Part shown: piece by piece, positions 50,883 to 59,672 of the stretch
How positions within the stretch are numbered: the first letter of the stretch is position 1
How the letters are laid out: the number at the start of each line of letters is the position of its first letter
DNA from: Epilithonimonas tenax DSM 16811
GTDB taxonomy: Bacteria > Bacteroidota > Bacteroidia > Flavobacteriales > Weeksellaceae
Length of the DNA stretch: 64,000 nt
Assembly (NCBI RefSeq): GCF_000428485.1
Contig: NZ_AUAA01000007.1
Span: forward strand, 1 to 64,000
Reading direction: 5' to 3'
Program-made: the position numbers and the translations under genes
Notes under the pieces: model-generated
What the model saw: only the letters and a program-made list of their open reading frames with translations
Told to the model about the DNA's origin: nothing
Databases searched by the model: none

Positions 50883-52367
50883 TTATTTTCTTTTTTTAGT
50901 AGCTTTTTTCTTAACTACTTTTTTCACTACTACTGGAAGGTCAGACTTCTGAAGAGCATCCCAAGCAGCGCCGTTTACAGCCTCTACTACTACTTTTCTA
51001 TCAGCTTGTCTCTCAGCATCAGAAGCTTTTTCAGAAACTTTAGCATCTCTTTCACCTACACCTACTGATTTCAATTGATTTGGATTTACACCTTTTGCTT
51101 CTAGCGCAGAAACTACAGAAGCAGCTCTTTGTCTAGATAGTTTTAAGTTATAAGCTTCAGCACCTTTAGCATCTGTGTAACCAGTTACCAAGAAAGTAGC
51201 ATCTTTCGCTCCGTTAAGGATAGAAGCAGCTTGTTCAATTTTACCATTAGACTCAGCTCTTAAAGTAGCTTTGTTGAAGTCAAACAAGATGTTTGTAAGT
51301 GCGCCTGTAGCATCTTCAGCATAAGCAGAAGCTGGCTTAGGACAACCTTGGTATTGAGCAAGACCGAACACTGTAGGACAAGCATCATCTTTGTCTAACA
51401 CACCGTCTCCGTCTGTATCTGGCCAAGGACAACCTTTGTTTTCAGCTGGACCAGCTACGTCAACACAAGCATCATCTTTGTCTAATACACCGTCTCCGTC
51501 TGTATCTGGCCAAGGACAACCTTCGTTTTCAACTGGACCTGCAACATCGATACATTTATCAACTTTGTCAAATACGCCGTCTCCGTCTGTATCTGGACAA
51601 CCATTGAATTGTGGATCTGCAGATGCAATACCAGGAATTTCAGGACAAGCATCGTCTTTATCTAGGATTCCGTCTTTATCTTTGTCAGTATTTCCGAATC
51701 TAAATAATAGAGACGCAGAAGCTTGCCAAAAATTAGCAACATTAGATTTGTCTACTGGCGTAGTCACATAATCTCCTTGAACACCTAAACCGAAGTTTTT
51801 GGTCACCCAGAAATTGATACCTGCACCTGTACTTACTGCAAAGTGATTTGCTTTACCTGTCAAGTCACCGTCTTCATTGTAAGCCGTCTTAACTTCTCCA
51901 GATTTGGTATCTGTTTTAGGGAACATAAGAGCAGTATAATCATGTCTTAAATAGTTAGCACCAACTCTCAAGTACGGGTCAAACCAAGACTCTTCGTCCC
52001 ACAATAAACCTGCAGCTTTGAATTGAAGACCAAGACCTGTCATAAGGAAAAACTCCTTATTCATACCGAATCTTTTGTTGTCTACGTTACCAACTGACGT
52101 CTGCCAGTCAATAACCAAACCTTTTCCAAGGCTTCTTGCAACTGTCAATTTAGAAAGTGGCGGTGTAATTGAATACTTCGATACGCCGAATAAATTTTCT
52201 TTTAAATTGTTGAATGAGAACGTATTGCTAAAGTTTCCTCTTTGAGCAACGTGATTCACTCCATGAGCACCTACACCTATAACCCAAGGGTTAGTAGTTG
52301 TTTGCGCAAAAACAGAAGAAGCAACAGTAAGTGCCAATGCTGTAATTCCTAATTTTAGATTTTTCAT
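50883..52367 (-). CDS. OmpA family outer-membrane protein with thrombospondin type 3 repeats
   Basis: A 494-residue protein with a signal peptide (1-21, ending VFAQ), an N-terminal beta-barrel (about 22-230), three calcium-binding thrombospondin type 3 repeats (DTDGDGVLDKDDAC type, about 235-345), and a C-terminal OmpA peptidoglycan-binding domain (about 355-465, VTGYTDAKGAEAYNLKLSRQRA). The end is a Lys-rich tail. It is probably a major outer-membrane porin-like protein. The type 3 repeats are also seen as 87 bp DNA repeats. It is read alone with its own terminator. Confidence 0.93.
   Translation of the reverse strand: MKNLKLGITALALTVASSVFAQTTTNPWVIGVGAHGVNHVAQRGNFSNTFSFNNLKENLFGVSKYSITPPLSKLTVARSLGKGLVIDWQTSVGNVDNKRFGMNKEFFLMTGLGLQFKAAGLLWDEESWFDPYLRVGANYLRHDYTALMFPKTDTKSGEVKTAYNEDGDLTGKANHFAVSTGAGINFWVTKNFGLGVQGDYVTTPVDKSNVANFWQASASLLFRFGNTDKDKDGILDKDDACPEIPGIASADPQFNGCPDTDGDGVFDKVDKCIDVAGPVENEGCPWPDTDGDGVLDKDDACVDVAGPAENKGCPWPDTDGDGVLDKDDACPTVFGLAQYQGCPKPASAYAEDATGALTNILFDFNKATLRAESNGKIEQAASILNGAKDATFLVTGYTDAKGAEAYNLKLSRQRAASVVSALEAKGVNPNQLKSVGVGERDAKVSEKASDAERQADRKVVVEAVNGAAWDALQKSDLPVVVKKVVKKKATKKRK
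51401..51661. repeat. intragenic 87 bp tandem repeat in the OmpA gene
   Basis: CACCGTCTCCGTCTGTATCT starts at 51401 and 51488, and with one base changed at 51575, exactly 87 bases apart (29 codons). The first two units are nearly identical; the third is more divergent. They encode the calcium-binding loops. Confidence 0.85.
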
Positions 52368-52434
52368 AGAATTAAATGATTAAATAATTGATAATGCAAA
52401 ATAAATATAATTTTTCTTTATAAACAAAGTTTTT

Positions 52435-52893
52435 TTAACTTTTCTTTAATATACGTTGGATATTAACCTTATTTTCCCTGTCTTTGATCGCCTCTCTTTT
52501 ATCAAACAGTTTCTTTCCCTTAGCCAATGATATCAGTAGCTTTGCTTTACCGTTGTCATTAATATAAAGCTTGAGTGGGATTATCGTATTGCCAACATCT
52601 TTTAACTTTTTTTTAAGTTTTTGCAATTCGTAATTATGCATTAGCAATTTCCGTTCCCTTTTTATTTTATGATTATAAAAAGTTCCTAATTTGTACTCAT
52701 CGATCATCATATTAATGACGTACAGTTCATCATCGATAAACTGGCAGAAGCTCTCCGTGATGGATGCTTTGGAAGATCTGAGAGATTTTATTTCTGTCCC
52801 CGTGAGGACTATGCCAGCTTCGTATTCATCCAGAATTTCGTACTCAAAGCGGGCACGTTTATTAAATATATTAACAGTCTTTTCTATTTTCAT
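52435..52893 (-). CDS. smpB: SsrA-binding protein
   Basis: Partner of tmRNA in rescue of stalled ribosomes. The 152-residue protein has the family motifs FNKRARFEYEILDEYEAGIVLTG and EIKSLRSSKASITESFC, and KLLISLAKGKKLFDKREAIKDR near the C-terminus that reaches the decoding site. The tmRNA gene itself was not found in this window. Confidence 0.97.
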   Translation of the reverse strand: MKIEKTVNIFNKRARFEYEILDEYEAGIVLTGTEIKSLRSSKASITESFCQFIDDELYVINMMIDEYKLGTFYNHKIKRERKLLMHNYELQKLKKKLKDVGNTIIPLKLYINDNGKAKLLISLAKGKKLFDKREAIKDRENKVNIQRILKKS

Positions 52894-52944
52894 TGTGTTA
52901 AATTAATATAAGATCAGGCTTTTCATCATCCCAACTTATTTTCG

Positions 52945-52952
52945 TATTTTTG
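52945..52952 (+). promoter_or_regulatory. -7 box of the ABC-F gene
   Basis: TATTTTTG, 19 bases before the ATG at 52972. Confidence 0.55.
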
Positions 52953-52971
52953 CACAAATTTACAAAACAAT

Positions 52972-54594
52972 ATGTTAACAGTATCTAATTTATCATTACA
53001 GTTCGGGAAAAGAGTTCTTTTTGACGAAGTCAATATAAAATTTACAAAGGGAAATTGCTACGGTATTATTGGAGCCAATGGTGCAGGTAAATCTACTTTC
53101 CTTAAAATATTAAGCGGAAAACAAGATCCTACGTCCGGAAATACGTCTTTGGAAAACGGTAAAAGAATGTCAGTTCTAGAGCAGGATCACTTTGCCTATG
53201 ACAACTTCACCGTACTTGAGACCATTCTTAGAGGTAACAAAATGCTTTTCGACATCAAGGAACAGATGGATGCTTTGTACGCAAAAGAAGATTTCTCAGA
53301 TGAGGATGGGATCAAGGCTGGAGAACTTGGCGTGGTCTATGACGAGATGGGCGGTTGGAACTCAGAAGCTGATGCTCAGACAATGCTGTCTAACGTCGGT
53401 ATTTCAGAGGATATGCACTATCAGATGATGGGCGAATTAGAGAATAAAGATAAAGTAAGAGTTCTACTTGCTCAGGCCTTGTTCGGAAATCCTGATGTAT
53501 TGATCCTGGATGAACCTACGAATGACCTGGATATCGCAACTATTGCGTGGCTAGAGGATTTCTTGGCAGATTATGAGAATACGGTCATCGTTGTTTCTCA
53601 CGACCGTCACTTCCTGGATACTGTCTGTACGCACATTGGCGATTTGGACTATGCTAAACTGAACCTTTACACCGGTAACTACTCTTTCTGGTATCAGGCT
53701 TCACAATTAGCAACAAGACAAAGAAATCAGGCTAATAAAAAAGCGGAAGACAAGAAAAAAGAATTACAGGACTTCATCGCACGATTCAGTTCCAACGTTG
53801 CCAAAGCCAAACAGGCGACTGCCCGTAAAAAGATGATCGACAAGTTGAACATCGATGATATCAAACCATCATCAAGACGATATCCAGCAATTATCTTCGA
53901 TACTGAAAGAGAAGTTGGAGATCAGATCCTAGACGTGAAAGGTCTTGAAAAAACCAAGGATGGAGAATTGCTGTTCGCCAACATCGACCTTAATCTTAAG
54001 AAAGGCGACAAAGTAGCCGTGATCTCCAGAAACTCTTTGGCAATCACAGAATTCTTCGAAATATTAGCTGGTAATCTACCTGCAGACAAAGGAAATATTG
54101 CTTGGGGTGTTACGACAAACCAGTCGCATATGCCTTTGGACAACACGACTTTCTTCCAAGAAGACATCAACTTGGTAGATTGGTTGAGACAATTTACGAA
54201 AAATGATGAGGAGCGCCACGAGGAATTTATGAGAGGTTTCTTAGGAAGAATGCTTTTCTCTGGAGACGAAGCGCTAAAATCTTGTAAAGTCCTTTCTGGA
54301 GGTGAAAAAATGAGATGTATGTTCAGTAGAATGATGCTCCAGAAAGCAAACGTTCTTCTTTTGGATGAGCCTACGAATCACTTAGATTTGGAAAGTATCA
54401 CCACTTTGAACAACTCATTGAACAACTTCAAAGGAAACATTCTGCTATCTTCTCATGACCACGAATTATTAGGAACCGTTTGTAACAGAATCATCGAGTT
54501 GACACCAAAAGGCATCATCGATAGGGATATGACTTACGACGAATATCTTGGAGACAAGAAAATCAAAGAATTGCAGGAGCAGATGTATTCTTAA
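52972..54594 (+). CDS. ABC-F family ATPase (YbiT-like)
   Basis: A 540-residue cytoplasmic protein with two ABC domains and no membrane part. Walker A of domain 1 is GANGAGKST (34-42) and Walker B is LILDEPTNDLD; domain 2 keeps LSGGEKMR and LLLDEPTNHLDLESITTLN, while its Walker A is degenerate (VAVISRNSLAITEF). An inter-domain linker rich in Lys lies near 250-310. ABC-F proteins bind the ribosome E site; this branch (YbiT) is a translation factor, not a resistance protein. The degenerate second Walker A is as written. Confidence 0.88.
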   Translation: MLTVSNLSLQFGKRVLFDEVNIKFTKGNCYGIIGANGAGKSTFLKILSGKQDPTSGNTSLENGKRMSVLEQDHFAYDNFTVLETILRGNKMLFDIKEQMDALYAKEDFSDEDGIKAGELGVVYDEMGGWNSEADAQTMLSNVGISEDMHYQMMGELENKDKVRVLLAQALFGNPDVLILDEPTNDLDIATIAWLEDFLADYENTVIVVSHDRHFLDTVCTHIGDLDYAKLNLYTGNYSFWYQASQLATRQRNQANKKAEDKKKELQDFIARFSSNVAKAKQATARKKMIDKLNIDDIKPSSRRYPAIIFDTEREVGDQILDVKGLEKTKDGELLFANIDLNLKKGDKVAVISRNSLAITEFFEILAGNLPADKGNIAWGVTTNQSHMPLDNTTFFQEDINLVDWLRQFTKNDEERHEEFMRGFLGRMLFSGDEALKSCKVLSGGEKMRCMFSRMMLQKANVLLLDEPTNHLDLESITTLNNSLNNFKGNILLSSHDHELLGTVCNRIIELTPKGIIDRDMTYDEYLGDKKIKELQEQMYS

Positions 54595-54599
54595 AACTA

Positions 54600-54705
54600 T
54601 TGGGGCGCCTTTATCCGCCTTCCACTCCCGCTTTTTTCTTTTTGTTGTCTTCGGCTACGCTCAGGCAACAAAAAGAAAAAGAGCTCCGTTCAAGTCGGGG
54701 CGCGG
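54600..54705 (+). repeat. foldback element family B, copy B2
   Basis: Starts GGGGCGCCTTTATCCGCC and ends GAGCTCCGTTCAAGTC with GGGGCGCGGG, 5 bases after the ABC-F stop. The core is a 16-position inverted repeat: CTTTTTCTTTTTGTTG (one extra T in the left arm) with CAACAAAAAGAAAAAG. The end blocks match B1 and B3. Confidence 0.75.
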
Positions 54706-54753
54706 GATTACACATAGAAACCATATTTGTCACTAAAGACAACAATTCACATC

Positions 54754-54790
54754 AACCCTTTCGGAGTTCAAATCCTGAAAGGGTTTTTCA
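54754..54790 (+). terminator. terminator of the ABC-F gene
   Basis: AACCCTTTC and GAAAGGGTT form a stem with an inner GGA/TCC pairing, followed by T. It lies beyond copy B2, so that element is probably transcribed with the ABC-F gene. Confidence 0.8.
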
Positions 54791-54880
54791 TTTTGTCAAA
54801 GTTTCAAATTTTTATCAACATTTTTTGGGAGAATATTTTACGAGTTTTGGGAGGAAGTAAGACCAAAGATCCATCTTCCT

Positions 54881-56110
54881 TTACACCAAACTATTTTTGT
54901 CTGCGTAATTGAGTTTAAAGAAAATAAAAGTCATTATAGAGAATGCCAAAAGCGAACTTCCTCCATAACTGAAAAACGGCAACGGAATCCCAACAGTCGG
55001 GAAAAGTCCCATCACCATCCCAAGATTGATAGAAAAATGTATGAGTAAAATAGACGCAAAACAGTATCCAAAAACACGGTTAAAGGTGGACTTCTGATTC
55101 TCTGCTAGATAATAAATCCTGCCAATAAAAACCGAATAACAGAGAATCAGAATAACGCTACCCAGAAATCCCCACTCCTCGCCCACGGTACAGAAAATAT
55201 AATCTGTTTCCTGCTCAGGAACGAATTTGCCTTGCGTTACAGAACCCTGCTTGTAGCCTTTGCCAATAAATCCGCCAGAGCCAATGGCCGTTTTGGAATA
55301 CAGAAGATTATAGCCAGAAGTATCACGAAATGCTTTTTCTCCTTTGTACAAGACTTCTATTCTTTCGCGCTGGTGTTTTGGCAATTTCGAAAGAACATAG
55401 GTGGAAGAATATGACAGTCCACTGAGAATACCTACGATAAGGACAATCCCCATAATCAAGACCATATTTCCTTTGATCTTGTAAAAATTAAGAAATACAA
55501 AAATGGCGGCGATCAACAGAATTGCAATCGTAATGTATAAAGGATCTACTGCAATAGAGATCAAAAAAGTCGCAGCAAAAATGAAAATAATGCCAAAAAT
55601 CCAACCTGAAAGACCTTCTCTGTAAAGCGCCATCAAAAAAGCAAAAAACACTAAAAGTGAACCAACATCAGGTATCAGCAAAACCACAATACCGGGAATG
55701 CCTACAATGGCTAAAACTGTATAAAGTACTTTTTTATTTTTCAGATTAAAATCTGGCCCGGATACGTAATTAGAAAGCATCAGCGCCGTTCCAATTTTTG
55801 CAAACTCAACGGGCTGCATCGTAAAACCACCAAATTTGTACCAGTTTTTTTGTCCTAAAATTTCCGTTCCAAATGGAAATAATCCTATCAAGAGTAAAAC
55901 ACCTCCGATATAGATGATTGCGGACATATTTTCAAAAAACTTGGTTCTCATAAAAAATATGATCATACCCACAAACAAAGAGATCCCGAAGAACATCAAT
56001 TGTTTGCTTCCCAACTTCGCATCTACACTATGGATATTAATAATAGCAAAAACGCAAAGCGCGATATAAAGTCCAATACCCAATTTATCTATCCCTTCGG
56101 TCCACTTCAT
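54881..56110 (-). CDS. rodA: peptidoglycan polymerase RodA (SEDS family)
   Basis: A 409-residue SEDS glycosyltransferase with about ten membrane helices. The motifs FGGFTMQPVEFAKIGTALML, PDVGSLLVFFAFLMALYREGLS and SYGGSSLLAFSIMTFIFFKL are those of RodA/FtsW. It polymerises glycan strands with PBP2 during elongation. It is the last gene of the elongation operon, and its start overlaps the PBP2 stop by 4 bases. Confidence 0.94.
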   Translation of the reverse strand: MKWTEGIDKLGIGLYIALCVFAIINIHSVDAKLGSKQLMFFGISLFVGMIIFFMRTKFFENMSAIIYIGGVLLLIGLFPFGTEILGQKNWYKFGGFTMQPVEFAKIGTALMLSNYVSGPDFNLKNKKVLYTVLAIVGIPGIVVLLIPDVGSLLVFFAFLMALYREGLSGWIFGIIFIFAATFLISIAVDPLYITIAILLIAAIFVFLNFYKIKGNMVLIMGIVLIVGILSGLSYSSTYVLSKLPKHQRERIEVLYKGEKAFRDTSGYNLLYSKTAIGSGGFIGKGYKQGSVTQGKFVPEQETDYIFCTVGEEWGFLGSVILILCYSVFIGRIYYLAENQKSTFNRVFGYCFASILLIHFSINLGMVMGLFPTVGIPLPFFSYGGSSLLAFSIMTFIFFKLNYADKNSLV

Positions 56111-58134
56111 TTTGAATTGTTTTTTAGAGGTTTAACTTTGGCACTGTCTTTCTTTATTTTTTTATGTTCAATGGCCTGGAGACTGTCTTTGATTCTTTTC
56201 AGTTTTACAGAATCTTTAGGTGGCTCTTTGTACCAGCCTTTTCGCTTCATCTCGGAAATATACTGTCGTCTGTACTCCGGCATAAAGCTGGATGTGATCA
56301 TTTTTTTGTACAGGTTTTCTCTCTTCACTTCTCCGGTGATGTATTTTTCTGCAATCACGGTACAAGCCGGCCCCGCCCAAGTGGCACCAAAACCTGCATG
56401 TTCCATCACCGCAACCACCACAATTTTGGGTTTATCTGCGGGAGCTATCAAAACAAAAATCGAATTATCCTTTCCTTGGGGAACCTGCGCTGTACCTGTT
56501 TTTGCAAGCTGTGTAAAATCTTTTGACCGCAGACTTCTTCCGGTTCCCTTGATCATTACTGCTTCCATACCCTGAAGAACTACATTGTAGTAATGCGGAT
56601 TTTGGACCAGCGTCATATGTTTCTTCTTAAATCTCGGATCCGGATTGGGTTTTCCATCAATACTTTTTACAATGTGAGGTGTGTAGTACCAGCCCTTGTT
56701 TGCAATTGCACCTACGAAGTTTGCCATTTGCAAAGGTGTTAAAAGGACATCACCTTGTCCCATACCATTGTACAAAGCTCCTGTTGGCATCTCGTCCCAG
56801 TTTTTAAAATCTGTACGTTTGGATCCACTCGCTTTATAGATAGATTTCATTCTTTTCTCATAAAACTCTCCAGATGGGATTCTACCTTTTGCACCCACAG
56901 CTAGATCGTTATTAAGAAATTCTCCAACCCCAAAACTATTGATGATTTTTTTCCATTCATCAATACCTCGCGAGGGATTTCCTGGGTATTTTTTTATGAT
57001 GGCCAGATAGGCATAGGTAAAATAACAATTGCTGGAAACCTGGATAGAAGGTATCAGCGGATCTGCACCACCGTGGCCTTTGATACTTTTTCCGCGATAG
57101 AAAAAACCTCTTCCACAAGGGAATATCGTTTGATCCGTCATCACACCCATTTCCATAGCTGCCAGAGCCGTCAACAATTTAAATGTTGATCCGGGAGGGT
57201 AAGCAGCCTGAACAGATCTGTCAAAAGTTGGTTTGTTCTCAAAGATCGTATCGGTCGCAAGTTTGTAAAGATTTCGGGATTTATTCGGCCCTGTGAAAAG
57301 ATTAGGATCAATGTCCGGACCAGTAGCCATCGTCAGAATCTCGCCGTTGTTTGGGTCAAGCGCTACGACTGCACCGTGTTTGTTGACCAGCATTTCTTCG
57401 GCCATTCTTTGCAGATCATAATCTATGGTCAGTGTCAGGTCTTTTCCTGTAACCACTTCTTTATCTAGCTCTCCGTTTTTATAAGAGCCTATGCTTCTCT
57501 GGCGGATGTCTTTTTGGATATATTTTACACCTTTCTCTCCTCGGAGTTCTTTTTCGTACGATTTTTCCACACCACTTTTTCCGGCGATATCGCCCGGAAG
57601 ATAATAAAGCGAATCTTTCTTGATGTCACTATCATTCACCTGATTGGTATATCCCAAAAGATTTCCAGAGGTATTGATCTCATACTGTCTTTGCGGGCGT
57701 GGCACGATACTGAACGCCGGATATTTAAAAATCAATTCCTGAATCCTTGCCATCTCTTCCCTACTGAGATTTTTCATAAAAGTCATAGGTGTCAGGCGAG
57801 AATAGTATTTTTCGCTTTCGATGGCTTTCATTGTTTTTATGAAATCCAGCTTTGAGATTTTGAGTAATCTGCAAAATCCAATGGTATCAAAATCTGGTTT
57901 AAGAAGCGTCGCCGTATAAGAGATCTCAAAAGATGGTTGATTTCCTACTAATATTTTTCCGTTCCTGTCGAATATCACACCTCTTGGCGGAATAATGTAT
58001 TCTGTTTTGATGGAGGTGTTGGCAGCATTCAGTGCATATCTGTCAGTAAATAATTGCAAATACGATAACCTTGCAACAAATATTAATGCAATGATAGATA
58101 AGGCGAGAATGATCTTGAGATATTGTGATTTCAT
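56107..58134 (-). CDS. mrdA: penicillin-binding protein 2
   Basis: A 675-residue transpeptidase with a membrane anchor (about 7-25), a pedestal domain and a catalytic domain. The active-site Ser is in PGSTFKLL at about 316, the second motif SSN is at about 366, and KTGTAQ is at about 545. It cross-links peptidoglycan in the elongation complex with RodA. The Lys-rich C-terminal tail (HKKIKKDSAKVKPLKNNSK) is longer than in Escherichia coli. It lies between mreD and rodA in the same direction. Confidence 0.94.
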   Translation of the reverse strand: MKSQYLKIILALSIIALIFVARLSYLQLFTDRYALNAANTSIKTEYIIPPRGVIFDRNGKILVGNQPSFEISYTATLLKPDFDTIGFCRLLKISKLDFIKTMKAIESEKYYSRLTPMTFMKNLSREEMARIQELIFKYPAFSIVPRPQRQYEINTSGNLLGYTNQVNDSDIKKDSLYYLPGDIAGKSGVEKSYEKELRGEKGVKYIQKDIRQRSIGSYKNGELDKEVVTGKDLTLTIDYDLQRMAEEMLVNKHGAVVALDPNNGEILTMATGPDIDPNLFTGPNKSRNLYKLATDTIFENKPTFDRSVQAAYPPGSTFKLLTALAAMEMGVMTDQTIFPCGRGFFYRGKSIKGHGGADPLIPSIQVSSNCYFTYAYLAIIKKYPGNPSRGIDEWKKIINSFGVGEFLNNDLAVGAKGRIPSGEFYEKRMKSIYKASGSKRTDFKNWDEMPTGALYNGMGQGDVLLTPLQMANFVGAIANKGWYYTPHIVKSIDGKPNPDPRFKKKHMTLVQNPHYYNVVLQGMEAVMIKGTGRSLRSKDFTQLAKTGTAQVPQGKDNSIFVLIAPADKPKIVVVAVMEHAGFGATWAGPACTVIAEKYITGEVKRENLYKKMITSSFMPEYRRQYISEMKRKGWYKEPPKDSVKLKRIKDSLQAIEHKKIKKDSAKVKPLKNNSK

Positions 58135-58222
58135 ATGTGTTTTATAGTTTTTCAGAGGACATATGCAACCTCGAAGTCAAAGAAAGCATCTTTTGTTCTT
58201 TTATACACATGCTTATTCTGTT

Positions 58223-58729
58223 TCAGACTTTTTGCTTGATTTTAAATGCTAATGCGTAGGCTAATATAAATACAAAAGAAATGATACTGGTCACTATGAC
58301 ATTAAATAAAATTTCAAAAAATCTGTCGAACTTGAAAAACTCGATGTACTGAACCAGAAGTTGATGAATAAAGATACTGGTGACAATAAAGAAGACAAAC
58401 TGTGTCCACTGGATACTTTGAAAGGAGAAAAAATCTGTCGTCGTGTCTGTGGAAGTCCGGAATATGATTGTCCGGAAATAAGCCACAACCGTTGTTGCAA
58501 AAGCATTGATTCCCCATGTACCCAAAAATGCATCAACACAAAGTCCTAAAATAAAACTGAGTGCCAGGAAATGAAATCTGTTTCTGAAGAAGGGATAAAA
58601 CATCACGAAAACAGGATAAAGCACCGGAATATACTGTCCGAAAAGAGCCACTCTATTCAGAATAAAGATCTGAAAAGATGTCAATAATGCGATTAAAACC
58701 AGATCTGACACAACGTTTCTACTGATCAT
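58223..58729 (-). CDS. mreD: rod shape-determining protein MreD
   Basis: A small 168-residue protein with about five membrane helices, in the MreD position between mreC and mrdA, and the family features LYPVFVMFYPFFRNRFHF and a long hydrophobic second half. MreD links MreC to the elongation machinery; its precise role is not established. Its start overlaps the mreC end by 11 bases. Identity rests partly on gene order because MreD sequences diverge widely. Confidence 0.88.
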   Translation of the reverse strand: MISRNVVSDLVLIALLTSFQIFILNRVALFGQYIPVLYPVFVMFYPFFRNRFHFLALSFILGLCVDAFLGTWGINAFATTVVAYFRTIIFRTSTDTTTDFFSFQSIQWTQFVFFIVTSIFIHQLLVQYIEFFKFDRFFEILFNVIVTSIISFVFILAYALAFKIKQKV

Positions 58730-59573
58730 CCTTTTTAATTTGAGCTTTTAATGTATCATCGATTTTCTGAACTTCAGATTTCTTCAGGTTTCTTACGACA
58801 TAAACTGTACTTAATTTTCCAATTTTCTCGCTGAGTTCTACAGAAATATCCCAGAAGCCTGTTTTGCTGTCCACCTCGTATCCGGCGATAGTTCCAACCA
58901 TAATACCTGCCGGGAAAATAGAAGACTTGCCGTCGGTTACAACACTATCTCCTACTTTAAGAGGAACATATTTTGGAATATCAGATAAAGTCATCGTTCT
59001 GGTGTCATCTCCTTTCCAGGACAATGTACCAAAATAGCCAGACTTTTTGAGTGCAGCGCTGATCTTGATTTTGTTTACACTTAGGATAGATTGTACCAAA
59101 GCATAATTATCTGTGGTATTGATGACAATTCCGGCAATACCTCGGGGCGCTATAACACCCATTTTTGAGCTTACACCCTGACGGCTTCCTCGGTTGATTG
59201 TATAATAATTGTCTCTTCTGTTGATACTGTTGAAAACCACTTCGCCATCTACAAATGTGTAGATCTGTCCGCCACCAATGGTGTCATAAACCCTTCGGAA
59301 ATTTGGTTTCTCAACTTTATCTTTTCCGTAAAGCTGAAGCATCAGTGCCTTATTTTGAGTGATAAGATCGTCGTTGATCTGCTTAAGTTTCAAATAGGAA
59401 GTTCCTTCGTCAATGTAGCCTGAAACCCATGAATTGAACGCAGCAGCTCTTGCTGCAATGAAACTCTGCTGCATTGTATTTTTGCTGAAAATAAGAACAA
59501 TTGCAACCAATTGCAGGAAGACAAAGAATACAAACAACGCATTCTTAGAAAAAAATCTCAGCAAAGCACCCAT
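58719..59573 (-). CDS. mreC: rod shape-determining protein MreC
   Basis: A 284-residue protein with one membrane helix (about 12-31), a coiled coil (about 60-90) and two beta-barrel domains in the periplasm (for example GVIAPRGIAGIVINTTDNYALVQS). MreC activates PBP2 and RodA. It follows mreB by 99 bases and overlaps mreD. Confidence 0.92.
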   Translation of the reverse strand: MGALLRFFSKNALFVFFVFLQLVAIVLIFSKNTMQQSFIAARAAAFNSWVSGYIDEGTSYLKLKQINDDLITQNKALMLQLYGKDKVEKPNFRRVYDTIGGGQIYTFVDGEVVFNSINRRDNYYTINRGSRQGVSSKMGVIAPRGIAGIVINTTDNYALVQSILSVNKIKISAALKKSGYFGTLSWKGDDTRTMTLSDIPKYVPLKVGDSVVTDGKSSIFPAGIMVGTIAGYEVDSKTGFWDISVELSEKIGKLSTVYVVRNLKKSEVQKIDDTLKAQIKKDDQ

Positions 59574-59672
59574 CTAAGTTATAAATGATAATTGATAAAT
59601 TATAAATGATTTGATACTCGATTCAAGACTTATCATCAGACCTTCAATCATTCAAATTTTACAGAAAATGTA

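Noticed and set aside
54754-54790. Possible tRNA 3' fragment (GGAGTTCAAATCC resembles a T-arm)
   Set aside because: No acceptor, D or anticodon arms fit, and the sequence makes a complete terminator stem instead.
54600-54912. Several overlapping small frames after the ABC-F gene
   Set aside because: They cross foldback copy B2 and the terminator hairpin; none has a domain or a promoter.
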